Assembly (NCBI GenBank): GCA_020719725.1
Contig: DYPU01000022.1
Location: 1-33,807 of the forward strand
Length of the DNA: 33,807 nucleotides
Direction of reading: 5' to 3'
Source of the DNA: Anaerolinea sp.
GTDB lineage: Bacteria; Chloroflexota; Anaerolineae; Anaerolineales; Villigracilaceae
Shown here: positions 1-8,249 of the stretch, piece after piece
Layout of the letters: every line of letters starts with the position of its first letter
Numbering within the stretch: the stretch's first letter is position 1
Position numbers and translations under genes: made by a program
Notes under the pieces: model-generated
What the model saw: the letters and a program-made list of their open reading frames with translations, nothing else
Databases searched by the model: none
Told to the model about the DNA's origin: nothing

Positions 1-987
1 CGTCCCCTGGTGCGGGGTGGATTGCGCCAAATGCGCCAATCGGCCCGCCAGGGACTGATTTCATTGGCGGCAGTTGCCGAAATCACGCTGCCAAAAGTGA
101 CCGCCATCAACATCGGTTTTGCACTCGGCCCGCGCCTAAATGCCTCCGGGCGGCTCGAATCAGCCATCGATTCGTATAATTTACTCACCACCACTGATCT
201 GTCCCAGGCCGGAACCCTGGCCCAAAAGCTGAATGTCCAAAACGGGCAGCGCCAACAGCTTACCCGCAAAATTCAGGCCGAGGCTGAAGCGCTGGCTCTG
301 ACCGAAGAAGCCGACCCGTTGGTACTTTTTGCCGTTCAAGAAGATTTCAACCCTGGGGTGGTAGGCCTGGCCGCCGCCCGTCTGACAGAATCTTACTATC
401 GTCCGGCCATTGTCGGCCACATTGACCCTGAAAAAGGCGAAACGCGCTGCTCGTGCCGCTCCATCCCCGAATTTCATATCACCCAGGCTCTCGATCAGTG
501 TGTCGATTTGCTGGTGCGCCACGGTGGGCATGCCGCCGCCGCCGGGTTTACCGTCGTCAACGAGAACCTGCCCGCGCTCAAAACCCGCCTGCGTGAAATC
601 GCCGCTCGTGAACTGGGCGGCAAAGACCTGCGGCATAGCCTCTTGGCTGATGCCGCAGCGCCGCTCTCCGAAATGACCTCCGACCTGCTTCGCTACCTTG
701 ATTACCTTGAGCCAACCGGTTATGGCAACCCTGGCGCGGTCTTCGTCTCGCGTGATCTGCGGGTGGTCAATGCCCGCGCCGTTGGCGCAGATGCCAAACA
801 TCTCAAGCTCTCTGTCAGTGATGGCAAAGTGACATTTGACGCAATTGCCTTCCGCCTGGGTGAATGGGCCACGAAAATGCCGCAGCGGGTCGATTTGATG
901 TACACCCTTGAAACCAATGAATACAATGGCCGCATCAGCCTGCAACTCAACGTCAAAGACCTGAAACCCGCCGGATTAAAAGAATAG
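1..987 (+). CDS. recJ: Single-stranded-DNA exonuclease RecJ, C-terminal part (5' end outside window)
   Basis: This is the 3' part of a RecJ-type 5'-3' single-stranded DNA exonuclease, which acts in recombination and mismatch or base-excision repair. The frame is open from base 1, so the N-terminal DHH catalytic half lies outside the window. The visible 328 residues hold the DHHA1 domain, with the hallmark motif GGHAAAAGF near bases 523-552, followed by the C-terminal OB-like domain ending in LQLNVKDLKP. The early segment LVRGGLRQMRQSARQGLISL matches the RecJ linker between the catalytic halves. The stop is TAG at 985-987. The next gene starts 25 bases later on the same strand, so recJ may be the first visible gene of a run reaching 4871. 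Family assignment is secure; the N-terminal catalytic residues cannot be checked here. Confidence 0.93.
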   Translation, partial: RPLVRGGLRQMRQSARQGLISLAAVAEITLPKVTAINIGFALGPRLNASGRLESAIDSYNLLTTTDLSQAGTLAQKLNVQNGQRQQLTRKIQAEAEALALTEEADPLVLFAVQEDFNPGVVGLAAARLTESYYRPAIVGHIDPEKGETRCSCRSIPEFHITQALDQCVDLLVRHGGHAAAAGFTVVNENLPALKTRLREIAARELGGKDLRHSLLADAAAPLSEMTSDLLRYLDYLEPTGYGNPGAVFVSRDLRVVNARAVGADAKHLKLSVSDGKVTFDAIAFRLGEWATKMPQRVDLMYTLETNEYNGRISLQLNVKDLKPAGLKE

Positions 988-1012
988 CCGCACGGGTTGG
1001 ACGGGCCCTAAA

Positions 1013-2050
1013 ATGAACTCCATCTTCTCACCACATACCTATCAGCTAAAAACACTCCATAAAACTGCGCTGGCCCGTGGAATTTTGGCGTTCATTGTGC
1101 TTGTTTTGGCCCTGGCCCTGGTCATCGAAACCGCCGCGCGCCTGTTCTACCTTCCCGCGCTCTTCCCCAGCCTCGGCTCGGACAGTTTTTTATTCGATTA
1201 TAAAATCTACGCCCTCGAAAACCAGTTTCGCCGTGAATCCCAACTCGATTGCCTGATTCTCGGCAGCTCGGTTGCCAATGGCAACCTCGACCCAGATTTG
1301 CTGGCAACCGTTTACCAGCAGGAAACCGGCGAAACCATCCGCTGCTTCAATCTCGGCATCCCGGCCCTCACCGTTGAAACCGCCATCCCCATTGCCAAAG
1401 CCGCCATTCAGCGCTATTCGCCCAAAGTGCTGCTGTTTATCCTCATCCCGCGTGATCTGGTGGATCGTGAATATACGGTTGAGCACCTCGCTCAAAATCC
1501 CTGGGTAACCTCCCGCTCTCCCGCCGATTGGCTCATCGTTCACAGTTACAGCCTGCGCTATTTTCTCACCTGGCAATATTGGCAAAACCCATCCAACCGC
1601 GCCAAAATGGTGGAAGAAACCAACACTGTCAGCTCGCGCGGCTATTCCAAAGTCGAAGGCGTGCGCGACCCCTACCCGCCCGATTGGCTGATGGATGCAG
1701 ACTCCCTGCAAAAGGTCTGGCAAGACCCAAAAACCATCCCAACCCTTGAAACCCTGCTGGCTCTGCGACAAAATGGCCCCCAACTCATCGTCATCGAAGC
1801 CCCGGCCTACTCTGTCGCCTTCCCCGACCCCGCCAGCCCGGCCTGGCAACTTTACGAGCAAGACTACCTCACCAAACTGGCGCAATACCTGGCTCAAAAA
1901 GATGTCCCGTTTTGGCGCGTAACCGAAATCACCGGCCAAATCCCACGCCCAGATTGGTACGACTGGCTCCACCTCAACACACATGGCGCAAAAACCTTCA
2001 GCGCCTGGGTCGGGCACAAACTAACCGAATATCAAAACCTTTTCAAATAG
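1013..2050 (+). CDS. SGNH/GDSL-like membrane-anchored protein, probable partner of the MBOAT acyltransferase
   Basis: A 345-residue protein with one N-terminal membrane helix (about residues 22-43) and a large domain that should lie outside the cytoplasm. The first SGNH-type block reads ILGSSVANG (residues 82-90), with Ser86 in the nucleophile position although Ser replaces the usual Asp of GDS. Near the C terminus DWYDWLHLNTHGA supplies the Asp-x-x-His-type block that carries the catalytic pair in SGNH esterases and AlgX/AlgJ/PatB-like proteins. The MBOAT gene begins three bases after its stop, the usual pairing for O-acylation of exported polysaccharide or cell-wall sugars. Inference: it accepts an acyl group handed across the membrane and transfers it to, or removes it from, a surface glycan. 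Substrate unknown. No strong ribosome binding site precedes the ATG. Confidence 0.75.
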   Translation: MNSIFSPHTYQLKTLHKTALARGILAFIVLVLALALVIETAARLFYLPALFPSLGSDSFLFDYKIYALENQFRRESQLDCLILGSSVANGNLDPDLLATVYQQETGETIRCFNLGIPALTVETAIPIAKAAIQRYSPKVLLFILIPRDLVDREYTVEHLAQNPWVTSRSPADWLIVHSYSLRYFLTWQYWQNPSNRAKMVEETNTVSSRGYSKVEGVRDPYPPDWLMDADSLQKVWQDPKTIPTLETLLALRQNGPQLIVIEAPAYSVAFPDPASPAWQLYEQDYLTKLAQYLAQKDVPFWRVTEITGQIPRPDWYDWLHLNTHGAKTFSAWVGHKLTEYQNLFK

Positions 2051-2053
2051 CCC

Positions 2054-3466
2054 ATGCAAATCGTTTCGCCCCAATTTCTGGCCTTCGTCAGCTTCGTTTT
2101 GATTTTCTACGCTCTACTCACGCGCCGCGCCCAAAATTTGTGGCTGCTGGCCGCTTCCTATGTTTTTTACGCCAGTTGGGGCTGGCAATTTGCCGTCACA
2201 CTGGCTGGGCTAACCCTTTTTAACTATCTGATCGGCCAACGCCTCGTCACGGCCAAAAATACACAACTTTTTTTGTGGATTGGAATTGGATTCAACGCCT
2301 CGGCTTTGATCCTGCTCAAAGTGCTGGTCGGCCCTTATGGCGATTCTCTCGCGCAGCGCCTGGGCCTGTCTACCGTTAGCATGGCGCTGCTTTTGCCAGT
2401 TGGCTTCTCTTTCTACCTGCTGCAAGCCATCTCGTACCTGGTAGACCTTTCACGCGCCCCCCGGCTGGCCGCCACCTCGCTGACAGATTTTGCGCTCTAC
2501 CTGGCCTACTTTCCCAAGCTGCTTTCCGGCCCCCTTGAACGTCCAACCGCCTTTTTTGCCCAATTGGCCCAGGAACGCCGCGTGGATAACGCCACCTTCG
2601 GGCGCGCAATAGGCCTGATTTTGATTGGACTGCTGCGTAAAATAGCCATTGCCGACCAATTGCGCGCCTTCCAGCCCACCGAACTCTTCCTGCAACCCGC
2701 CGAATTTGTTTTTAGCGAAAAATTGATTGGCCTCTTGGTTTTCGCTTTCATTCTTTACAATGATTTTGCCGGTTACAGCGCCATTGCGCGCGGAGTCAGC
2801 TTGTTGTTTGGCATTCAACTGACGGTTAACTTCAAACAACCTTTTTTTGCCAATTCTTTCAGCGATTTCTGGAACCGTTGGCATATTAGCCTTTCGGCCT
2901 GGCTGCGCGACTATATTTTCTTTCCCGCGCGGCGCAGCCTGGTAAAAGCCAAACTTCCCTCAGGGCTAACCATCCTGATTCCGCCGCTCGTCACCATGCT
3001 TATCAGCGGATTATGGCATGGCAGTTATCTCTCGATGCTGTTCTGGGGCGGCTTACATGGGTTTTATCTCGTTTTTCAAGAATTTGTTTTGAACCGGGTT
3101 TTTCCCAAAGGTAAAGAAAACCGACTTACGCAGTTATTCAGTACCGGGTTGGTCTTTGGGCTTGTCAGCCTGGCCTGGGTTCCTTTTGGCGCATCCAGCT
3201 TTGGGTCGGCCTTGGTCTATTTCAGCGGCTTTTTGCCTCCCTACCGCTTTAGCCCTCTGCCCGAATTTTTTCTGTTCGATGTCGGTTTTCCGGTTTTTTT
3301 GGCGCTGTTACTGGATGGGCTGGAAGCCCGCGCCCAAACTGTCGATTTCTTTTGCGCCTGGCGGCCTACACCCCAGGCTGGGGCGCTGGCCCTGGCGCTG
3401 CTGCTGCTCATTCTATTTGCTGTTTCCGGCAGCGATTTATCCGGTTTCGTTTATCAGGGATTTTAA
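2054..3466 (+). CDS. MBOAT family O-acyltransferase (AlgI/DltB type)
   Basis: A 470-residue polytopic membrane protein of the membrane-bound O-acyltransferase family. Characteristic segments are visible: NFKQPFFANSFSDFWNRWHISLSAWLRDYI matched in two parts around bases 2830-2920, and LISGLWHGSYLSMLFWGGLHG around 3001-3060, whose WHG histidine is the catalytic residue in AlgI and DltB. About ten or more hydrophobic segments are spread over the length, as usual for the family (450-500 residues). In the family it moves acyl groups, normally acetyl, across the membrane to a periplasmic or external acceptor. The preceding SGNH-like gene is the likely partner. Its TAA stop overlaps the ATG of the PHP gene (TAATG at 3464-3468), so the two are translationally coupled. 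Confidence 0.9.
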   Translation: MQIVSPQFLAFVSFVLIFYALLTRRAQNLWLLAASYVFYASWGWQFAVTLAGLTLFNYLIGQRLVTAKNTQLFLWIGIGFNASALILLKVLVGPYGDSLAQRLGLSTVSMALLLPVGFSFYLLQAISYLVDLSRAPRLAATSLTDFALYLAYFPKLLSGPLERPTAFFAQLAQERRVDNATFGRAIGLILIGLLRKIAIADQLRAFQPTELFLQPAEFVFSEKLIGLLVFAFILYNDFAGYSAIARGVSLLFGIQLTVNFKQPFFANSFSDFWNRWHISLSAWLRDYIFFPARRSLVKAKLPSGLTILIPPLVTMLISGLWHGSYLSMLFWGGLHGFYLVFQEFVLNRVFPKGKENRLTQLFSTGLVFGLVSLAWVPFGASSFGSALVYFSGFLPPYRFSPLPEFFLFDVGFPVFLALLLDGLEARAQTVDFFCAWRPTPQAGALALALLLLILFAVSGSDLSGFVYQGF

Positions 3467-4125
3467 TGTTCACTGTCGAATTTCATTGTCACAGCATTTA
3501 CTCGAAAGATAGCCTGACCTCGTCCGAAAGTCTGGTGCGGGCGGCCCGCCAAAAAGGACTTGACCGGCTGGTGGTTACAGAACACAACAATATTGCCGGA
3601 GCGCTGGCCGCTCAAAAATTGGCCCCAGAATTGGTGATTGTGGGTGAAGAAATTATGACCACGCGCGGTGAACTGTTGGCCGCGTTTGTTTGCCAGGAAG
3701 TTCCCGCCGGGCTTGCGCCACGCGAAGCCATTCGCCGTTTGCGTGAACAGGGCGCATTCATTAGTGTTTCCCACCCTTTTGATGCCCAGCGTGGCTGGCA
3801 ATTAGAGCATCTGCTCGAAATTGCGCCGCTGGTCGATGCGCTGGAAACGTTCAACTCGCGCTGTGTGTTGGGGCGCTATAACCAACTCGCCGCCGATTTT
3901 GCCCGCCAACATCATTTGGCCGAAACAGTTGGCTCGGACGCTCATACCCTGCGCGAGTTGGGCCGCGCCGTTTTACTCTTGGATGAATTTACGGATAGCG
4001 CCAGCCTGAAAAAAGCGCTTGTCACGGCGCAACAGCGCACCCGGCTTTCCAGCCCGCTGATTCACCTGAGTTCGCGCTTTGCGGTAACGGCCAAAAAACT
4101 AAAATGGGTCAGTGTGCCATGCTAA
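3466..4125 (+). CDS. PHP-domain metal-dependent phosphoesterase
   Basis: A 219-residue protein beginning MFTVEFHCHSIYSKDS, so the N terminus is directly the first PHP metal-binding motif (HxH). Further ligands appear in order: TEHNN, the Glu of GEEIMT, SHPFD, and GSDAHT near the C terminus. This complete set marks an active PHP phosphoesterase of the TrpH/YciV type; relatives act on nucleotide 3',5'-bisphosphates or short RNA, but the substrate here is not deducible. The start is set by the TAATG overlap with the MBOAT stop; the longer frame upstream is Ala/Arg-rich read-through of MBOAT coding sequence. Its own stop also overlaps the next gene. The link with a polysaccharide-acylation pair may be only transcriptional. 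Confidence 0.88.
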   Translation: MFTVEFHCHSIYSKDSLTSSESLVRAARQKGLDRLVVTEHNNIAGALAAQKLAPELVIVGEEIMTTRGELLAAFVCQEVPAGLAPREAIRRLREQGAFISVSHPFDAQRGWQLEHLLEIAPLVDALETFNSRCVLGRYNQLAADFARQHHLAETVGSDAHTLRELGRAVLLLDEFTDSASLKKALVTAQQRTRLSSPLIHLSSRFAVTAKKLKWVSVPC

Positions 4126-4871
4126 TGCGCCGCCGTGATTTGTTGCTGGCCTTTGGCCTGATTCTGCTGCTCTGGCAGGCCCTGGCGCTCTGGGTGGATC
4201 GCCCCATACTACCTTCTCCGTTGGCTGTTTTGGCCGTTTTTTGGCACGATCTGACGGGCGGGGCGCTGCTAATGCACTTTGCCATTAGTTTATGGCGGGT
4301 GCTGGCTGGGACGGCGCTGGCGGTACTGGCGGCGGCTCCCGCTGGGCTGGCGCTTGGACAATCGAAGCGCCTGAATCGGTTATTTGCTCCGCTTATTTAT
4401 CTGCTTTATCCTATTCCAAAAGTGGTTTTTGTGCCGATTATCTTGTTGTTTTTTGGGATTGGCGATTCTGCTAAAATTTTTATTATTTTCATTATTCTAT
4501 TTTTTCAGATTTTGGTGTTGGTGCGTGATCAGGCGGCCAACTTGCGCCCAGAGTTGATTCAATCGGTGCGCAGTCTTGGGGCTGGCCGCAGGGCTTTGTT
4601 TCGCTTTGTTTACCTGCCCGCCAGTTTGCCCGCCATTTTGACGGCGTTGCGCCAATCGGTTGGGACGGCGGTGGCGGTGTTGTATATCGCCGAGCTTTTT
4701 GCAACCACGCGCGGGTTGGGGTATTACATCTATTTTCAGGGCAGCACTTTGCTCAATTACCCGGCCATGTATGCCGGGGTGATGGCAATGTCTTTGCTGG
4801 GTTTGGGTATGTATTTTGGCGTCGATTGGTTGGAACGTCGGGTTTGTCCCTGGATGCAGCGTGAAGGTTAG
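4125..4871 (+). CDS. ABC transporter permease (SsuC/TauC/ThiX-like)
   Basis: A 248-residue inner-membrane permease with about six hydrophobic helices and the cytoplasmic EAA-type loop that docks to the ATPase (LIQSVRSLGAGRRALFRFVY, then LPASLPAIL, around bases 4554-4640). This is the binding-protein-dependent transport fold of the nitrate/sulfonate/taurine/thiamine-precursor class. Three in-frame ATGs exist (4104, 4119, 4125). I prefer 4125 because it forms the same TAATG overlap with the PHP stop as seen at the previous junction and gives an N terminus MRRRDLL with positive charges before the first helix; 4119 is nearly as good. No ATPase or substrate-binding protein gene adjoins it: lgt follows on the opposite strand. 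The substrate cannot be named. Confidence 0.85.
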   Translation: MRRRDLLLAFGLILLLWQALALWVDRPILPSPLAVLAVFWHDLTGGALLMHFAISLWRVLAGTALAVLAAAPAGLALGQSKRLNRLFAPLIYLLYPIPKVVFVPIILLFFGIGDSAKIFIIFIILFFQILVLVRDQAANLRPELIQSVRSLGAGRRALFRFVYLPASLPAILTALRQSVGTAVAVLYIAELFATTRGLGYYIYFQGSTLLNYPAMYAGVMAMSLLGLGMYFGVDWLERRVCPWMQREG

Positions 4872-4911
4872 CCCAATAAGCGCGGCCAAGTGCTGGTTTC
4901 AATAAATCGGG

Positions 4912-5802
4912 TTAGCGGCGGCGGGTTGGCTCTTTGCCTGGGGCTGGGGCGATTTTATATTTTTCTGGAAATGTCAGGCCGGGGATGGAGAAAGTGCCAT
5001 TGCGGGCCATTAAAAGCAGCAGTCCGGCAGCGCCCATCAAAACGGAAACCAACTGCGAGGTTGTCAGGAAGGTTCCGGTGACGAGCGGCTGGTCGGGCCG
5101 AAAAAATTCAATCAAGGCCCGGCCTGTTCCCGCCAAAATCAGCCACCAGGCCAATACTGCGCCCGGTTTGAACTTTTCTGGCCAGCGTTTAGCGGCCCAT
5201 AGCAGAATTCCGGCTGTGACAAAGTTCCAGATCATTTCGTAGGCAAAGGTGGGGTGGAAGCGGGTGGTTTCAAGCGGAAAGGTGGTTAAGTCATTGTAGG
5301 GGCTGATGCGGTGCAGGCTATCGATTTTGATGCCCCAGGGCAGGCTGGTTGGTTGGCCGTAGAGTTCCTGGTTGATGAAGTTGGCCGGGCGGGCTACGGC
5401 TTGGCCGATCATAGTGGTGGGGGCGATTGCATCGAGAAAAAGCCACATATCCAGTTTGTGTTTGCGGGCATAAAAATAGAGGGTCACTACGCCAAAGAGC
5501 AATCCTCCAAAAAAATGCAGGCCGCCTTCCCAAATTGCTAAAATTTTGCCTGGATTTTCGATGTAGTAGCTGTTGCCACCGATGGTGGCGTTGATAACGT
5601 ACCACAAGCGCGCGCCGAGCAGGCCAATCGGCAGCAGCCAGGTGAGCGCATTCCAGACGTGTTCCGAATTTTCGCCGCGGCGGGCGATTTCGCGTTCTGC
5701 CAGCCAGGCGGCGATTGAGATGCCGAGCGCTACCAGTAAACCGTACCAGCGTAAGTTGATGGTGCGGCCAAGCAGTTCAAAGGAAAACAAGATTGGGTCC
5801 AA
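4912..5802 (-). CDS. lgt: Prolipoprotein diacylglyceryl transferase
   Basis: Lgt transfers diacylglycerol from phosphatidylglycerol to the lipobox cysteine of prolipoproteins, the first lipoprotein maturation step, in the cytoplasmic membrane. The 296-residue product has the family layout: NLRWYGLLVALG in the first helices, GLLGARLWYV, the signature region ARPANFINQELYGQ, HPTFAYEM, and GTGRALIEFFRPD with the conserved Arg. The usual GRxxNF at the signature start is ARPANF here, but the Arg and Asn are kept. The start is TTG at 5802-5800: AGGAGGTG lies six bases upstream and the product begins LDPILFSFELLG, as Lgt proteins do. Upstream ATG codons in the same frame would add unrelated residues crossing the promoter. 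The DUF3048 lipoprotein at 22693-23877 is a possible client. Confidence 0.95.
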   Translation of the reverse strand: MDPILFSFELLGRTINLRWYGLLVALGISIAAWLAEREIARRGENSEHVWNALTWLLPIGLLGARLWYVINATIGGNSYYIENPGKILAIWEGGLHFFGGLLFGVVTLYFYARKHKLDMWLFLDAIAPTTMIGQAVARPANFINQELYGQPTSLPWGIKIDSLHRISPYNDLTTFPLETTRFHPTFAYEMIWNFVTAGILLWAAKRWPEKFKPGAVLAWWLILAGTGRALIEFFRPDQPLVTGTFLTTSQLVSVLMGAAGLLLLMARNGTFSIPGLTFPEKYKIAPAPGKEPTRRR

Positions 5803-5833
5803 AAAACACCTCCTATGGTGAAAACTGGGTTGC

Positions 5834-5839
5834 ATTATA
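5834..5839 (-). promoter_or_regulatory. lgt -10 element
   Basis: Read on the minus strand this is TGATATAAT, an extended -10 (TGN plus perfect TATAAT). Transcription would start near 5827, leaving about 25 bases before the TTG start with AGGAGGTG in between. No convincing -35 is seen, which is common for extended -10 promoters. Confidence 0.55.
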
Positions 5840-5916
5840 TCAGCAGGGCTGCAAGAAAGCAGTTGTGGGCTAGGGCGATTGCAGTTAAATCCAGATTTGC
5901 TGTGATTTTGTAGATT

Positions 5917-6020
5917 CGCCAACGGGCTGAAGCCCTGGCGCATTTCATGGAAGCCCGTTTGGAGCTAAAAGCACCAGTCCGAAGGATTTTCAGCCCAAGA
6001 GTAGCGGCTTTAGCCGCGCC
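5917..6020. repeat. Imperfect palindromic intergenic element
   Basis: About 100 bases between lgt and the DUF1295 gene are built from nested inverted repeats. CCAACGGGC (5919-5927) pairs with GCCCGTTTGG (5953-5962) with one bulge; GGGCTGAA (5924-5931) is inverted as TTCAGCCC (5989-5996); and GCGGCTTTAGCCGC (6004-6017) is a self-complementary hairpin. There is no open frame of note. This resembles dispersed palindromic repeats of large free-living genomes rather than a gene. Only one copy is in this window, so repetition is inferred, not seen. Confidence 0.45.
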
Positions 6021-6084
6021 GATACCGGCAAAATGAATGAATTTCAACGAAAAAATTAGATGCGATTACCACTGAGTAGTGGGG

Positions 6085-6090
6085 TAGAAT
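6085..6090 (+). promoter_or_regulatory. -10 element for the DUF1295-like gene
   Basis: TAGAAT at 6085-6090 places a transcription start near 6097. A TTG at 6095 would then fall upstream of the mRNA, whereas a CTG at 6125 would have a leader of about 28 bases with GGAG at 6114-6117. No clear -35 is seen. Confidence 0.4.
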
Positions 6091-6124
6091 CTGGTTGGGC
6101 ACATTTTGTAAACGGAGAAATTTT

Positions 6125-6745
6125 CTGAAACAAAAATATTTTATAGATAGCCACAAAGCCGTAACCTTCCTAGTTGTTCTGGGCCTGATGGCCTGGTTCA
6201 AGCAATGGGATAACCCGACCGCCTGGGTTTACCTGGCCCTGCATGGCACGTATGGGATTTTATGGGTGCTCAAAAGCCGGATTTTCCCCGACAAGCAATG
6301 GGAAGAAGACAAAGGCTTGTTTTACGGCCTGTATATCTGGGCCGGCTTAAGCCTGTACTGGATCGCGCCCTTTATTATCACATCCCAAAATGTGCAGGCC
6401 CCGGCCTGGCTGCTGGGGCTTGCGGTCAGCATGTACACGTTTGGAATCTTTCTGCACTACGCCGCTGACATGCAAAAGCACGTTCAATTGAAATATAATC
6501 CGGGTCAGTTGATTGAGGATGGGTTGATGGCGGGCACGCACAATATCAATTATTTTGGCGAGTTGCTGATCTATCTCGGATTCGGCCTGCTGGCCTTGCA
6601 CTGGATTCCGCTGGCGGTGATTGTGCTCTACCTGGTCATCGTCTGGTTCCCCAATATGCTCAAAAAGGACAAGTCTCTCGCGTGCTATGCGGATTTCGCC
6701 GAATACAAGCGCAAGTCGAAGTTGTTCCTTCCGTTTTTGTCTTAG
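6125..6745 (+). CDS. DUF1295/isoprenylcysteine-methyltransferase-like membrane protein
   Basis: About 206 residues with five or six hydrophobic segments and the C-terminal pattern of the steroid 5-alpha-reductase/DUF1295/ICMT superfamily: FLHYAADMQKH, GQLIEDGLMAGTHNINYFGELLIYLGF, then WFPNMLKKDKSLACYADFAEYKRKSKLFLP. In that superfamily this C-terminal region binds NADPH or S-adenosylmethionine; which applies here is unclear. The start is unusual. The only upstream candidate in frame is TTG at 6095, without a ribosome binding site and apparently upstream of the mRNA start. CTG at 6125 lies seven bases after GGAG and gives an N terminus MKQKYFIDSHKAVTF. I annotate from CTG; the alternative start adds ten residues. 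Divergent from lgt, with 67 bases to the aminopeptidase start. Confidence 0.78.
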   Translation: MKQKYFIDSHKAVTFLVVLGLMAWFKQWDNPTAWVYLALHGTYGILWVLKSRIFPDKQWEEDKGLFYGLYIWAGLSLYWIAPFIITSQNVQAPAWLLGLAVSMYTFGIFLHYAADMQKHVQLKYNPGQLIEDGLMAGTHNINYFGELLIYLGFGLLALHWIPLAVIVLYLVIVWFPNMLKKDKSLACYADFAEYKRKSKLFLPFLS

Positions 6746-6811
6746 AAAATAGTTGTTTTTTTTGAATTTTTCAGCCTGACATCTCTATTTTTCCAAAAAA
6801 GGACCCCTCCC

Positions 6812-8209
6812 ATGCCCCTGACCTTGACCCTTGCCCCACAAACCGGCTTCGCCGGCCTAACCATCGTCCCGACCCCCGCGCCTGAAACTGTGACCCTTGA
6901 AACCGCCGGCAAAGAAACCGGCGACATCCGCCTGTTGAATGGCAAAGCCGTGCTTTCGCTCGGCGCGCAGGCTAAAATCAACGCCGAAATGCTGCGCCGC
7001 GCGGGCGGGATGCTCGCCAAATGGCTGTCCAAACACGAAGTAAACAGCGCCGGGCTGGAGCTGGCTCCGCTCTTCGGCTTTGGTCTGGCGCCCGAAGCCG
7101 CCCTGCAGGCCCTTGTCGAAGGGCTTTTGCTTGGCGATTTCAAATTCAGCGCCTACAAATCAGATAAAAAATCCGTTGAAACCAGCCTGAGCCTGCTGAC
7201 CGACGGCGAGACCTCCGCGCTGCAAAAAGCGCTTGAAAAAGCGACCATCATCAGCGAAGCCGCCAACCTGGCCCGCGAACTGTCGCACGAACCGGCCAAC
7301 GTCATCAACCCGGTCAGTCTCGCCGGGCGCGTCCAAAAACTGGCCGCCGAAGTCGGGCTGAAATGCACCATCCTCGACGACCAGCAGCTCGAAGCCCTGG
7401 GCGCGGGGCTGATCGTCGCAGTCGGCAAAGCCTCCGCCACCCCCAGCCGCCTGATCATCCTTGAACACGCCGGGATAAACGCTGAAAAACCGGTCGCGCT
7501 GGTCGGCAAGGCGATCACTTTTGACACCGGCGGCTACTCACTCAAACAGGTTGATGGCATTGTCGGCATGAAATACGACAAAAGCGGCGGGATGGCCGTC
7601 ATCGCGACCCTGATCGCCGCCGCCCGGCTTGGGCTGAAGGCCCCGGTCGTGGGTGTAATCGCCGCCGCTGAGAACATGATCTCAGGCGCAGGCTACCGCC
7701 CGGATGACATCCTGAAAGCCCTGAACGGCAAGACCGTCGAGATCATCAGCACCGACGCCGAAGGCCGGCTGGTGTTAGCCGACGCCCTGACCTACACCGA
7801 GCGCACCTTCCAGCCGCGCGCCATGATCGACATCGCCACCCTGACCGGAGCCGTCGTCATTGCTCTCGGTTCGGTACGCGCCGGAGTGCTGAGCACCAGT
7901 GACGAGCTGGCCCAGACTTTGTCCACGGCCGGGGAGCGGACTTTCGAACGCCTGTGGCGGCTGCCGCTCGACGAAGAGTATTTCGAACAGATCAAAGGTG
8001 ACGACAGTGACATCAAAAACTCTGGCGGACGCAAAGCCGGGACGATCATTGGCGGCACCTTCCTACAGCAGTTCGTGACCGATGCCACCCCCTGGGCCCA
8101 TATCGACATTGCCGGGATGATGGGCGCGGAAAGGGATATGCCTTATTGCCCCAAGGGCGGCATGGGTTTTGGCGTAAGATTGTTTATTGATTATCTGGAA
8201 AATCTGTAA
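6812..8209 (+). CDS. pepA: Leucyl aminopeptidase, M17 family
   Basis: A 465-residue cytosolic metallo-aminopeptidase that removes N-terminal residues from peptides using two metal ions. The C-terminal catalytic domain shows the M17 blocks: VGKAITFDTGGYSLK with the metal-binding Asp and catalytic Lys, MKYDKSGGMAV, and the signature STDAEGRLVLADAL, which carries metal ligands and the catalytic Arg. Against the usual NTDAEGRL, Asn is Ser here. The N-terminal third is the less conserved macro-like domain of the family. Length is typical (450-500). AAAGGA lies about eight bases before the ATG. DUF1330 follows with its own ribosome binding site 40 bases after the stop. Confidence 0.95.
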   Translation: MPLTLTLAPQTGFAGLTIVPTPAPETVTLETAGKETGDIRLLNGKAVLSLGAQAKINAEMLRRAGGMLAKWLSKHEVNSAGLELAPLFGFGLAPEAALQALVEGLLLGDFKFSAYKSDKKSVETSLSLLTDGETSALQKALEKATIISEAANLARELSHEPANVINPVSLAGRVQKLAAEVGLKCTILDDQQLEALGAGLIVAVGKASATPSRLIILEHAGINAEKPVALVGKAITFDTGGYSLKQVDGIVGMKYDKSGGMAVIATLIAAARLGLKAPVVGVIAAAENMISGAGYRPDDILKALNGKTVEIISTDAEGRLVLADALTYTERTFQPRAMIDIATLTGAVVIALGSVRAGVLSTSDELAQTLSTAGERTFERLWRLPLDEEYFEQIKGDDSDIKNSGGRKAGTIIGGTFLQQFVTDATPWAHIDIAGMMGAERDMPYCPKGGMGFGVRLFIDYLENL

Positions 8210-8249
8210 GGGTGAGCCGCTGGCTCGCTCTTACGACAAGGAATTCCTT

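Noticed and set aside
10-945. Long opposite-strand frames over recJ, the SGNH gene, CorC/HlyC, GGT, gyrA and GH13
   Set aside because: They are antisense to clearly conserved proteins, lack family motifs and ribosome binding sites, and arise from GC-rich codon structure.
6095-6124. TTG start for the DUF1295-like gene
   Set aside because: No ribosome binding site precedes it and the likely -10 ends only four bases before it.
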